Notes under the pieces: model-generated | The model's input: the letters and a program-made list of their open reading frames with translations, nothing else | Databases searched by the model: none | What the model was told of the DNA's origin: nothing | Program-made: the position numbers and the translations under genes | Shown: positions 1-12,152 of the stretch, piece by piece | Layout: every line of letters begins with the position of its first letter | Numbering within the stretch: the stretch's first letter is position 1 | Source of the DNA: Ceratodon purpureus | Taxonomy: Eukaryota > Streptophyta > Bryopsida > Pseudoditrichales > Ditrichaceae | DNA: 64,000 bases | Direction of reading: 5' to 3' | NCBI GenBank assembly: GCA_014871385.1 | Contig: CM026424.1 | Location: 13,978,892 to 14,042,891 of the forward strand

Positions 1-284
1 AAGGCCTGCCCATGTGGTGTTTGCTCTACCGGCAATTCTGCCGTGCCCGGTTCAGCAAACCAGGCGGTTTTGGAGGAGGCGCCGTCACTGGAACTGTAGG
101 CAGTCTAAGGAGTACTATAGTCGAGCATCACGTAGATAGTTCCCCCAAGCGCAGATGAATTCTGACTTGTTACAAAAGAGATGACAGTATGAAGATATAT
201 TGTTACTTTCTTTTACATACTTGTCTTCTTTGCATGACTTCCTTTGATTGTGATTCCTCTCTTAATTACCACACCTCTTGGCAG
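1..284 (+). other. Left-edge segment, possible upstream exon and intron
   Basis: Two frames are open for roughly the first 100-160 bases, so an upstream exon of the following gene may lie here. No exon boundary could be fixed. The bases just before 285 look like an intron end: AT-rich, pyrimidine-rich, then CAG. The start codon of the next gene is therefore not assigned and may lie outside the window. Confidence 0.3.
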
Positions 285-3200
285 GTTACTCAAACACAGG
301 ATGTGGTGGCAAAACCATCTTGCCCGATTGACTTGAAGACTGCTATGGAAGGGGAATTGCAGCATCGAATTCAATACAAGTTGGACTCCAACGCCGTCAT
401 CAACAACCTTAGGATCAAACCGTCGGAGAAGTCTCGAATGCTGGTTCCCTTATGCAGGATGATTCCAATGGCCAAGGTAAGACCAGTGGGTGAAATGGGG
501 GTACAACACTTGGAGCGGGAGTTTGTTAAGGGATATAGAGATGGGGACCGCGTCATGTACATCTCCATGTACAACACTGAAGAGGAAACGAAGAATGTGA
601 CGGCGGAGATTATGGCCACTTGGAGCCCTTTATGGAGGGCAGCGAGTGATCGTTTTGATGATGAGATCTCTGGGGACGAGGAGTTGATGCAGTTCTCTCA
701 CAAGATGTTTTTTGTCTGGGAGGGTAATCATCGCCTCTCCGCTTGGCTCCGGCATATCAACAAGCATCATGCGGACGACCCATCCTGGCACATCTCTGTG
801 CATTGCATTGTCCTTGACCCCCGCGGCCAGGTGGGCAATCTCCTGCACGCCATGCACGACATCAACTGGTACGTTCAAAAGTTTTGACTATTTGTTATCC
901 ATATTGAAGTCTATTTCGATTATATTTTATTCGACTTACGTACTAATTTCATATTCAGGTCGACTGAGAATGACCACGTAAAGAGTAATCTTCCAGCAAA
1001 ATTGTTTCGAATCCGCTCATTCGGAATGATGAAGCTGGAGGAGTTTAAAGACCTCTTGCGCCCTGACGAATATGAGGCTTGTTTGAAGAACAGGCCACCG
1101 AACCCGTCATGGTTCCCCTTGACAACTCGTGTTTTTATCGCATTTCTCTACCGAGTAAGTTGTACCTCCTCTCTGTCTTTCCTCGTTTTGGCTCCCTTCA
1201 TTCTTTGCAAGTTCTATTTTGTTCATTTATGAATTCTCTAAGAATTGGTTATCCTTCTACAGCGGGAAATTGCTGCGGCCTCGGATGAAGCAGCTAAAGC
1301 CTACATGGAGAAGACACCGGCGGATGAACAGACTGCATCTGCGATTTGGGATGTCATGAATGACGCGACTGAGAAAATGGTGGACCTCATTAAGAGGAAG
1401 GACTTCACTAAGTACTTGGCAATTGCAAATCCCAGAAACGGAGACGACTTCCTGAATGAGGTAACACCTTCATCTAATTTCAATTAGTATTTTGAAATGT
1501 TACAACATTATGCAATTATATTTTCTAATACTTCTCTACTCCTGGCAGATCAATCGACATTACAGTCTAAACTCTAAACCTGAGATGTCCCTCGATAAGC
1601 TCCAGAAGATCTGTCCAGCTGCCGTTGAGCCCAAATACAAGGCTCGGTGGCTGAGGTGGTGGAACTCATCTCCGAGTTCTCGACTATCTTACAGATTTCC
1701 ACCACTTGAATTCAAGGATACTGCATTCGACCCTTGGTTGAACAGGGCTTCATTTTGGGCTGGGGTATGGTTTCTCAATATCCCTTACCAATTACAACAT
1801 GCTTTCTGATTTCTTTTCTCATTGGTACTAATTCTCATTGGTACTACAGTTGGAGGAAGCCGTCATCAACGAGGTTGAGGACATATTCAAGTCAGAGAAC
1901 CTCAATATCGATTGGACGGCATTTCCTGATGTCCAACAGCCGGGCGATTATGTCGAGAGTTCACGTATTATGTTGTGGGACAAGGCCTTCCCTACGTTCA
2001 TTGGAAAGAACGCTAAGAAGCCCTTCGAGAAGAAGTCCGACTTCGCTAAATTCCCTGGAACTGCTGATGTTGTCAAGCGGGTTATTTACCGGTATATTGC
2101 CTAACTTTTTTGCATTTGCATATTCTAATTCGCTAGAGCTTTCTATGCTACTAACCTTCTAAATTTCTTCTCTTAGGTACTTCAAGCGAGAGCTTGTTTT
2201 GAAGGGGGCCATCACGGTCCAACAGCTCCCCAACTACTTCCGTGCTTGGACGGAGACAACCTCGGACCAGTGTATCTATTCTCCCCAGCAGCTGCAAAGG
2301 TACAAAGCTCCTCACTTGCTTGAGGGATGCTGGTACCTTGATTGCTCTCGTGGTTTCACGATTGACTCAGAGGTCGACGTCAAGACTCTACACGATGGGG
2401 GTGCGGTGGTGGTCGAAGACACAGAGGATGGTGCAGAGGATTTTGAAGGACAGCAAGATCAATCCTCTGCTCCTCCACCGAAGAAAGGGAGAGGAAGGCG
2501 ACTCAAATCTCTCCGTTCTCAGTCGGAGGCATCACAGCAAACCGGTGCGGCGTCTTCTCAGCCAAAACAGAAGGAACCGGAGCCCTCTCCAGGTATTGTC
2601 GTTACGAAGCCTTCTCCAGCTTCTTCGCCGGCTCCTTCCTCAATCAGTGCTTCCGAGGTCACCAGAGGTCTCCTCGAGCAGCGGAAAACCAAGAAATTTC
2701 CACAGACTACCTCTTCCGCTGGAACTCTCAATTCCTCTCAGGTTTATGTCATCAACTCCTCTGTGAATTTGGTTCTATCCCGACACAAGGAACTTGAAGA
2801 CGTTGGTGGCGATCCCGAATGGAACAAGGCTCTAGACATCATTCGAATGGTATGATTCGTTGTTTCATTCTTTCCCTTGAATTCTTATATTCTGTTAACC
2901 TTATATTTTCTAACTCTGATTTCTTGTTTACTCAAGTTTGGGGCAGGCCGCGAGAACCGAGTTCCTGATAGATGCAATGAGGACAATCACTTGGGATTCG
3001 ACTTGATCATTGTCGACGTTCCTGAGAATCTTCCGGTCCCCACTATATCCAATCCCACCTACGTCCCTCCGTCTTGGAACAAACGCGGCAAGGATTATTT
3101 GGAGGACCTCTTCGAGTTCGCAAGACATTACTTGCAGTTTGATGGTGCTCTCTGCATCATCCACAACAACGACCAACGTCTGGCTACGAAGATTTCCGAA

Positions 3201-4283
3201 GTGGCTGCTGCTGATGGCTTCGTGCAGCACCGAGACTGGTGGGGCTTCAATGCACTAGGCTTGGCTCACCCAACGATGCCCGGCTCCTTGGTATGTACAT
3301 CATAATCTTCGCTTGTCTTTGCATTCTACTAAGTTTTCTTTTTAATTACACTCACATATTTCTGTTTCTCGCAGTCTCTTCGATTCTGGGTGCGCGTCTT
3401 CATTCGTGGTGGTTCTCCCCCATCCAAGTTTTCTTTTCAAACGAAGAAATCCGATGTCGTTTACAACGACCTCCACATTACCGAGAGTGATGCCATTCTC
3501 AACTTCACCGATGCAGACTCGCAGCTCATGAATGGGGAGGTGCCGTGGAGAGGCCCGAGGGAGAAAGCCCCGGAGATGATGCAGGGCATCATTGAGGAGA
3601 TGACCAAGCCCGGTGACATAGTCTTCGAATGGTCGGCAGGAACAGGTAATCCTCCATTAACAGTTTCTGTATTTCCAATCCTCTGATTTTCTCCACAGGG
3701 ACTCACTACTTTTCTGTGCTACGTGTTTTCAGGTGCCTCCCTCAAGGCTTGCCAGAGTATTGGTCGTCATATTATAGCTTGTGAGGAGGACAAAGCCATA
3801 TTCAACGCCCTTCTCAAACCGTATATGGCTACGTCATCTGCCATGGGCCCTCCAAAACATCCTAGGCCGGCAGCAGCAGAGGAAGCACCTGCAAAGAGAT
3901 CAAGAAGACCTGATAAGTGGTGTAAGTCTTCTATTTTTTGTTCAAATTCTCCAAGCATTGCTTCTCTTTGCACCTCTACGTATTCAATCTAACCACAATC
4001 GGTTTTCTATTGCAGAGTAGTTTCGGCAACACCGCCACGTGGGCCAACATCAGTGTCCACTCCATCGTGGCGTCTTCGTTCCAGCCCGATTCAGCCTTTT
4101 AGACTTCCGGACTACGCAGAGGACTTAGCACAGGCGTTTCAATCTGGAGCCCTCACATATGTTCCTAGTCGGCCAACTACTTTTGATCCCAGGGCCCTTT
4201 TATTCGTCGATGACGAGGCGGTAGAAGGAGATTCGGAGTCATCTAGTTCTGAGAGTGAAAGTAGCGACTGTAGCATGTTGTGA
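285..4283 (+). CDS. ParB-like domain + beta-class DNA methyltransferase-like protein (5' end unresolved)
   Basis: Exons read as 285-868, 959-1154, 1263-1460, 1549-1764, 1850-2091, 2177-2849, 2937-3290, 3375-3645, 3733-3921 and 4018-4283. All junctions are GT/AG and keep frame, giving about 1,060 residues. Counting from 285, residues 52-180 resemble the ParB/sulfiredoxin fold, with FVWEGNHRLSAW (GNHR at 147-150) matching ParB box II. Residues near 580 (KKGRGRRLKS) are AT-hook-like within a Pro/Ser/Gln-rich linker. Residues 724-731 (FDLIIVDV, then PEN) sit where motif IV (DPPY) falls in amino-methyltransferases. GDIVFEWSAGTG at 901-912 fits the SAM-binding motif I. The order IV then I is that of beta-class enzymes. 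ParB plus beta-class methyltransferase fusions are known in bacteria and phages. Here the catalytic motif is DVPE, so activity is doubtful. Function is inference; a TE or host origin is open. Confidence 0.55.
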
Positions 4284-5862
4284 GGTTGAAGGAGGCTTCG
4301 GTCTATTGTTGTTTTCATTTGATTTGATTTGATTTAATTGGAGTTCATTGGGTAATTCTTCGTCTACTCTACTTCCCTGAACGTAAACTTGTTATAATTC
4401 TCATGTCCAATTTGTCTCCGTGTTTGTAAAGGATGAAATGTCACAACTGTAATGCTCAAAATATAATATGAAGAATGAAATGTTACAAAAGAAAGGCTCA
4501 AATATAATATTGTGCTGTTATTTATATTTTACTCATTCAAAATCCCACATTTGCATAGCCATGTTACCTATTCTTGACTTGGTGTACATCTTGGTTTCTT
4601 CTACTCCATTATTCTACACGAACTCTGAAATATTCCACGGACTTCTAAGACCATTTCCTTTAGTTGCTTTTTCTTTTCTTATTTCTAGAATCATCTATAT
4701 TATCTAAAACCATCATGCTGGAATACTCGTATCTAGATCCAGTGAATGACCAAATCTTAAGGATTGTATTCGAACACCCCACTAGACTTCACAGTACTAA
4801 TCCTTCGAAGGATATACAGTCCAACTCTTGTCCATATCAAACCAGCAAGTTTTGCCATCCGATATGATCACTTCGGGCAGCTGAACAACTGGATTCTCAT
4901 CGACGTTCGATAGCAAGGGATACGGGATTAGGGACAATTCCATAATACGGAGAAGCTCATTGGTACAAAGCACTGTCCAACGCCATTCACCTTCACCAAC
5001 ATGGAGGCTTCCGATGTGCCTAAACGGTGGCAGGTCCATGCCTCGTTCCCTAGCGCGCTCCACCTCCAGCAGCCACGGCCGCAGCTCCTCATAACTCGCC
5101 GGTGCCTTTGGGGGCAAACCTACAGCCGCTCTCGTCCTCCTGGATCTCGCATTACACACCTTCGGCATCGCGCAACACACTAAATTGTTGTAGTCTTAAA
5201 ACGTTTGACGCAAGCCTACAGATTGACCCCCCCGAACTCCATCGCTACCTTCGCATACAGCACAGAATGCCAAGGACTGTATGACTATCCTAATACGCCA
5301 CCTAGAGACAAGCTCAAGAAACCAAGAGTGACCTCCTTCTCTGGAACCCAGCTTACCAAGTGTTGTTTCATGATGAAAATCTCCTACTTCTATCACTCAA
5401 ATTCAGATGCTTCGCTGCCTAGGAAGAGAGAGTAATCTTCGATGAAGACAAGGACTCTGACAAGGTATATCTTGGTTTCAGCAGTCAAGATATTATACAC
5501 GAATTTTGAAATATTCTAGGAAGTTTTCAAACCTTGCCTCCTTTATGTTCTGTGATATTTGTTTTTTTCCTTGTGCATTTACATAATCCTATGAAAGAAT
5601 TATTTGTTTGATCTAAAACTGAACGCCTGATCATTGTATCTTGCCTAAACCCATGACAAATCTAAAGGAATGTATGCATGACATCATCATGACATCAGCC
5701 CTAATTTGTATCTTAGAGAACAAACGTAATAAATTCTTACCAGAGATAACCCTAATTTCCACGGTAATATACTCTTTTTCTAAAAAAAGTGTCAAAATTA
5801 AGCCTTAATTTAGTAATTTTCCACGGTTATAGGGTCTACTTTGCTTTTGAAAATTTTCCTAA
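4284..5862. other. Spacer between methyltransferase-like gene and transposase
   Basis: Begins with the probable 3' UTR of the upstream gene, including a short GATTT repeat near 4320-4336. A minus-strand frame at 4797-5180 stays open for about 127 codons and has a protein-like composition. It matches no family I recognise and could be chance or a decayed gene piece. Nothing else was seen. Confidence 0.4.
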
Positions 5863-5875
5863 TTCTCAATTCTGT

Positions 5876-5923
5876 GCTCTCCATTCTGCGCTCACCGCTC
5901 TCCGCTCTACGCTCTCCGCTCAC
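5876..5923. repeat. Short imperfect tandem repeat (GCTCTCCGCTC type)
   Basis: Several imperfect copies of an 8-10 base GCTCTCCG / GCTCTACG unit lie directly upstream of the first recognisable transposase codons. The repeat blurs the 5' boundary of the transposase exon and may mark a rearrangement or a 5' truncation there. Confidence 0.6.
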
Positions 5924-5940
5924 GTACGAACTTTCCCCCT

Positions 5941-8900
5941 GTTGATTCATATCAATGGAAGTATATAGATTGGAAATGGCAAACTGAATTTGCTTTTGAG
6001 CATCGTAACTTGCGGTTGGGATTAGCAACAGATGGGGTCAATCCATTCTCAGTGAAGAGATCGACGTGGAGTACTTGGCCGGTGCTAATTATGAATTATA
6101 ATTTGCCACCGTGGATGACTACAAAGAAGCATTTCATCATGTTAAGCTTAATCATCCCCGGCAAGAAGTCTGTTACGGGCGAGAATTTTGACATATATCT
6201 GCAGCCATTATTGGAGGAATTGCAGACGCTATGGCATGAAGGAGTACGAACGGACGATGCTTCTATGTATCAAGGTAGCCGCAATTTTAATATGAAAGCT
6301 ATGCTCATGTGGACCATGCACGATTTCCCAGCCTACGGAATTGTGGCTGGTTGTGTAACCAAAGGGTACCGTGGCTGCCCAATTTGTGGCGAGCACACAA
6401 TTTCCAGAAGGTCTCTTGCTCTCCGTAAGAACGTCTATGACAATCAGTACAGAAGATACCTACCTTGTGATCATGTATGGCGACACGCACGGCCAGAGTT
6501 TGGTGGCGTCGCAGAGTCACGCTTGCCTCCCCCGAAGGTGTCTGCTGAGAACACAATCAGGTACGGTCGTCTAAGAGAAAGCTGGCAGGCATATGGAGCG
6601 GGACCTGCGTCATCGGATCCTGCACGCATCTTCGGGGTGAAGAGGGTTTCAGCCCTCTTCCAGCTCCCACACTGGAAGGTGCGTCCCGAATCTTTTTGAA
6701 GTTGTCGTCATATACAGACATTACAATGTACTTTCTGTGTCTGGTAATCTCTCTTTTGAATGTGTACGAGGAAGTCTTTCGTGAATTTGTATGATGGGTA
6801 TTTTTTGATCGGAGCGTGATCATGAATTTTGTGCTGGTCAGAACCTGGACGACATGATGTTCAAACTTTTTGTATCCCCTGTCTAATTCCACGTGACGCT
6901 GATGTCATTGAAAAGTTTGGTATGTCGCTGTATTGACTGAAAACTCTATTACATGGCCGTATAGATAGGATAAACCGATCTTTAACTTGAATGTACTTGT
7001 TAAGTGCTCAATATGGTTCATAATCAGAGTTTAAATGATTAAGGTGGCGTCCATTTCTTAGTATGCATTAGTGTATGTCTGATTAATCTGGATTGCTCAG
7101 CATCTGCATGCTCTTTCTGTCTGTCTTCTACTACATTCTAACTTATAACATGAAGTTTTGGTTCTTTGTAATGAGCTGTGTCGCTAATTTCGCACGATAC
7201 TGATATGAACTTAAATTGACAGGACTTACCCATCCGCAATACTTTGGACGTGATGCATATAGAGCGAAATGTTTCTGACAATGTATTGAAGCATCTCTTT
7301 GGAGATAAGGATACCTTGGAAACTCGTCGTGACATGGTGCAAGCAGATCGAATGCACAACCTACACCTGCAACTACAAAGGACGGGGAATTATTTGAAGC
7401 CAAGGGCCCCATATGTATTCACTGAACAAGAGAAGGCTGACTTTCTGAGGTTGGTGTCCAGTACGAGTGTTCCTAGCGGCTACAGCAGTACCTTAACCAA
7501 GCATGTAGGCGAACGTAGATTAAATGGCCTGAAGTCACACGACCATCACGTTCTCATCCAGCAGTTGCTGCCCGCTGCAATTCGAAACAGTCTCTCCAGT
7601 GGAGTGCGTGAAACCATTATCCGTCTCGGAAATGTCTTTCAGCGAATATGTGCGAAGGTGATACGGCGGTCTGAAATTGAACCTTTGAGGACATGCGCTG
7701 CTGAGGTTCTTTGCTTGCTTGAGTTGAACTTCCCACCTGGATTTTTTGATATCATGACACATCTAATAGTGCACTTAGTAGACGAACTCGAAATCTGTGG
7801 TCCTGTGCATGCACGATGGTGTTACTCTGTGGAGCGTTATTTAGGAGTCCTCACGAAATATGTCAGGGACAAGTCTAAACCGGAGGCGGGCATGGCGACA
7901 GGGTACATGGTTGATGAAAGCTTAGGTTTTTGCACGGAGTATTTCTCATTGTACGAGCACACTAAAAGCCGGGTATGGGATCCAGAAGAGGAACTGAAGG
8001 ACGGGGGAGAATGTCTACTCGGCAAACCAGTGGCTAAACGGCTAAGTTACAGGGATTTGAACTTTGTACATGATTATGTAATTAAACACTCAATCCACAC
8101 TGAAGAGCTCATGAGGTAAGTCTATAAATCTTGCTTTCCACTGTCATTATGTTCTGATGTTTCATTGTGAAATGTATATTGTATCATGCTTGAGAGGTGT
8201 AAACTGTTTCGCATGATGGGCCAGCATCATTGAAATTGTGACTATGGATTTTTCAGAGAATGGGAGGAGCAGCGAAGGCAATTCAAACTACGTCGCCAAG
8301 CGTTTGTGGCCTCCCTTCGTAGACGCCCTGGACAGCAGATTCAGTACCCAGCGGACCTGTCTACTCCCTTTCCTGATTTCGGAACTTGGCTCAACGCTCA
8401 TGTTCGACTGTTGAAGGAGGAAAGCTTTCCTGTATCGTCTGAATTGGAATCATTGCATTGCCTGCCATCTGAGCATGTATGGAGCTTCCAAGCCATGTGG
8501 GCATATGGTGCTCACTACTCATGCAACAACGAAACCACGCCAAGTACTGTTGCATTTGACTCTGGAATCGCAGCTATTCCTCCCTCCGAAACCTGCACAG
8601 AAATCGATGTGGGGATATTAAAAAGTATCATCTTAGTTTCATATCTGGGATTCAACTGTGTGTTAATGGAAGGGTCGTGGATAAAATCCTCTAGTGAAGG
8701 TCGACGAGTAATCAAGAAGGATGCTTATGGATTTTGGGTTGTTCAGTACATGTGTAGGGAAGTCCGGGAGAAAGACAATCCTTATGTTTACCCATCCAAT
8801 GTATCATAAGTTTTCTTTGTAGGGGATTCCAAAGACCCAGCCTGGAAAGTTGTGCTTCGGCATGATCCTCGAAGTAAACGCATACAAGGTGAACGACTAT

Positions 8901-9130
8901 TTCATGTTTTTGGAGCGCCCGGTTCACTAAGACCAACTTTAAGCACAAGATCCATCGGAGTCCATGAGGTTGGCCCTTCTGGCAATGGTACGAACGTCCA
9001 CGAAATAGTCGAAGAGGTTGCAGCTGAGCAGTTTAATGCATATTTGCGAGAAGAAGAGCGGCCGGACTCTGACGCACATTTGGACGACAATCAATGGCTT
9101 GATGAAATGGAAATTCAGTACGTGGAATAA
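5941..9130 (+). pseudogene. CACTA (En/Spm) TNP2-type transposase, interrupted by one stop codon
   Basis: Pieces read as about 5941-6678, 7223-8115 and 8257-9130, with in-frame GT/AG junctions. Conserved TNP2 blocks occur in order: LGLATDGVNPF, a zinc-binding-like CPICGEH block, LDVMHIERNV, then YSVERYLGVLTKYVRDK followed by MATGYMVDESLGFCTEY (DUF4218-type region), and a C-terminal block ending in KVVLRHDPR. TNP2 cuts and joins CACTA transposon ends. The frame is broken by TAA at 8807-8809, where relatives normally have Gln just before VF(Y/F)V; past it the same frame continues with VFFVGDSKDPAWKVVL to 9130. The N-terminus is unclear: no good ATG or acceptor precedes 5941, so it may be 5'-truncated. 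Flanked by a methyltransferase-like gene and a possible accessory gene on the same strand. Confidence 0.85.
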
Positions 9131-10548
9131 TCATTTTCTCAGTCTGAAATGGTGGCTTATTGCTATGACGTTTTCATTCGACGTTATGACCAAACCTTAG
9201 TAATCGTGAGAACGTTTTAAGAAGCTGCATCTATGTCGCATCGTTACGCATATACCATGGTGCGTTATCCCTTGTCCGTTTAATTCCCTGCTTGCTTACC
9301 AATCTAATCGTATGGATTCGTAGATGTGTTGATAATCCACGCCCTTCATTCCCTTATATCGTCCTCTGTCTGTATGTTCGCCGATGGTAATCTATTTGCT
9401 GGGTTCTTTGCAATGGACATTTCTCTTAAAAATTTTAAAATTTCCCCTACAGCATGTGATATTCTGTGGGAAAATTGAAACCCCATTTGTACAGATTACC
9501 ATACGCTTGATTTCTGGAACTGCGCAGACGTTGTTTGCTTGACCATGGCAGTAATGCTTATTTATCTAGATGCGGAAATGCATACTCGTCATGCCTTTAG
9601 ATATGAACGTCAGGGATATAATAGCCGTTCATTTGATAATGTTGTTGTTGTATCGACACTGTGCCAGATGAATCCGAATGCGAAGTAAAACCAGCTCGGC
9701 CTATTAGAAAACAACGGAGCCTCGTCTCTCAAAATTCAGTGCTCCATGCAACACGTCTTTCAGACAGCAGTAGCCAGTTGGCAATTGTGCCTAAACCCGT
9801 GCTTTGACATGGCGTGGTGACATTGCAATCATCAGGATGTGACGATCTAGAGCGATCAGGAACCTCTTGTAGACTGATTCATTTGTATGTCCCCCACAAC
9901 CCTGCACCGCGACATGTAATCACTATGATAATGAAATTTTGGCAATGAATGTTTTCATTTATTTCGCTTCTGTGAACCATGACCTCAGTCGCTGTAATTA
10001 GTGTTTCATTCAGTCAGGTTCAAGTCATTTCTGCTGTGGAAATAATTGACATCATACCTGGATACTTACTGAGTGAACTTTTTTGCATCTGCAGGTCATG
10101 TCAATGGAGCATCAGAAAACCTATGTTGCCCATCAGCGCCTCATGTCTTGGATCCATGGGAGTAGACAATCATGATAGTGCTTTCGAAAACCCCATCCAT
10201 ACTCTCAAGAATTCATTGTCACTATGTCTCCCCTGTCTAATCCGTCATTAGAGATAGAACTCTGTGGTCCAGGCTATAAATTCACCATGATCACATCGTA
10301 TCACCTCTTTCTCTTTTCATCATTTACAGCTCCTCTGGAAATGACTACATGCGATCCAGCGCCACCCTCTTTCTCCATGAAGGGCTGCCCTAATTGCTGA
10401 ACCACTATGTCTCCTCCCGAATGCAGCATTGTCCAACTTCATCTTCCCGATCCTCATTCCGAAGACCTGAAATCATCTCCGCGTCTCTGAAGCTTATTAT
10501 CCGGATTGCAGCAGTAAGGCTTCCTCACGGCGTTGCAGTATTTCAACC
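9131..10548. other. Spacer between transposase and next gene
   Basis: About 1.4 kb without a convincing coding frame; short open stretches exist but none shows recognisable motifs. It presumably holds the transposase 3' UTR and the promoter and leader of the following gene. Confidence 0.4.
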
Positions 10549-12152
10549 ATGGCGAGATCGGAGGATGCATCCATTCGCTGGTTCGTGGAATTCATGAGGC
10601 TCAATGACACTGGTCTCGTTCCGACTGTGAGCCCTTCCTCCTCTTTCCCATCCCGTCCTGCATTGGCGGAGTTTTGGGGACAACGGCACAACAGGTCTTA
10701 TACTTTTCACAATCACGGCAGCCCAGAATACGAAGTGTACGCGAAGGATCTCTATGTCCGAGTCCTTCAACAAAGGTGGCCACTGAGTAACCTGATTCCG
10801 TTCCACTTCGCGCTTGCTCTAATGGCCGAGGCACTTGGCTCGGAGATAAGTTGGGCTGAGTTCGCCTTTAAAGCGACTCATCCTCATGAGTCACGCACAG
10901 GTATCCCTAGAGTTCTAGATGAGTTTGCAGACCTCACGGCACCACTCCCGCCCCTCACCAAAGTCCTTCCTCGACACTTCACGGATCAGGTACGGAATCC
11001 CCATGTATTCCTTCAGTAGGAAATTTCAGAATGTATTGCACTAGGGACGTCTGCACACAATGGTCATACGTCTGCATGTTGTAATATGTGATCATGCTCA
11101 GCCCTGTTCAGTCCCGGTCCTTTTGAAGTGAATGTGCTAATTATCTTATTAAAATTTCTCTGCAATGTTCAAGCAGGTACGAAGAATCCCAGGCCGGCAC
11201 TCCATCACTCTCCCCCCCTGCCAAGTATTTTAATCACTGTATGATCGTGTTTGACTGCATGGGTGGACATGGCTTTCTCCCATTGAAGACAACTATCTTT
11301 GTCTTGAAATTTAAATACATAATTAGTGCTAACATTCACTTGAATTTATCTGAAATTCTACTAATCGTTGCTCAATCACAGATTGCATTGAAGCCCCACC
11401 CTGGCAGCGCGAACCCAACGGTCGCCACTACAGGTTCAGATTTCCCGACACCGGACATGGTGAATCCAGTACCACAGTCCCCGACTTGGCCTGCATCCTC
11501 CGCCCAAAAAATAATTTTTGGGACCGTGTACGACCCCCCAGCTGTGGCCAATGTGTGAGAGTCATCTCTTTCTGGAACCATTCGTGCAGGAATTGGAGAA
11601 GAGATAGCACAAGTCTCGAACGTGTTGAACACTGTCGTTCCAGGATTATTCGTCATTCGTTCAGGTGTATTGGACTTGGTATGTGCCGAGAGAATGAAAT
11701 TGAAGGAGGCCAGACATCTCGCATTCACTGAAGTGTGCAAATGCAAGACACGTCTACAGGAGGAGATGGAGAGACAAAACTACGTCGAACGCAAATTGTC
11801 TGAGACGTCAGACGTGCATACTCAAGCGGCGGATGACTGCGAGAATGCTCGATTGAATCTGGTTGCAGTGAAGATGGGGGGAACCTTGTGCATGACATTG
11901 GAGGAGAGAGCAATCCGGGATAACATTATCAAGAACGCCGAGGCTCTAGTCCACTCGTGGTATGAGGTCATGGACAGTGCTCTACACTGCCGAATGGCAT
12001 GGGAGTTCAAAGCAAATCGCCAGGCAGTACACGTGAACAAATTCGCTGCCGATGTAGTGGCTGCCGAGGAGAAATATCGCCAGAAGTGTGAGGAGATCGA
12101 TTCCAACATGGCTCATCTTGTTGCTGTAGCCGAGCTGTTAGAAGACCCGTAG
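10549..12152 (+). CDS. Unrecognised protein, possible CACTA accessory (TnpA-position) gene
   Basis: The first exon, ATG 10549 to 10989 (donor CAG|GTACGG), encodes 147 residues starting MARSEDASIRWFVEFM. A second exon likely begins at 11382 after TCACAG and encodes a Pro/Ser/Thr-rich segment. The last exon, from about 11588 to TAG 12152, encodes a long charged stretch rich in Glu, Lys and Arg (e.g. RMKLKEARHLAFTEV, VVAAEEKYRQKCEEID) that looks helical or coiled-coil. A small exon near 11178-11230 is possible. The junction of the second and last exons could not be made to keep frame with the obvious donor, so the model is provisional. No domain is recognised. Its place downstream of TNP2 on the same strand is where CACTA elements often carry a DNA-binding accessory protein; that role is inference only. 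Confidence 0.4.

Noticed and set aside
4781-4795. CACTAGACTTCACAG at about 4781 as the left end of the CACTA element
   Set aside because: Only the first six bases match the right terminus; the following bases and the GAACACC subterminal motif are absent.
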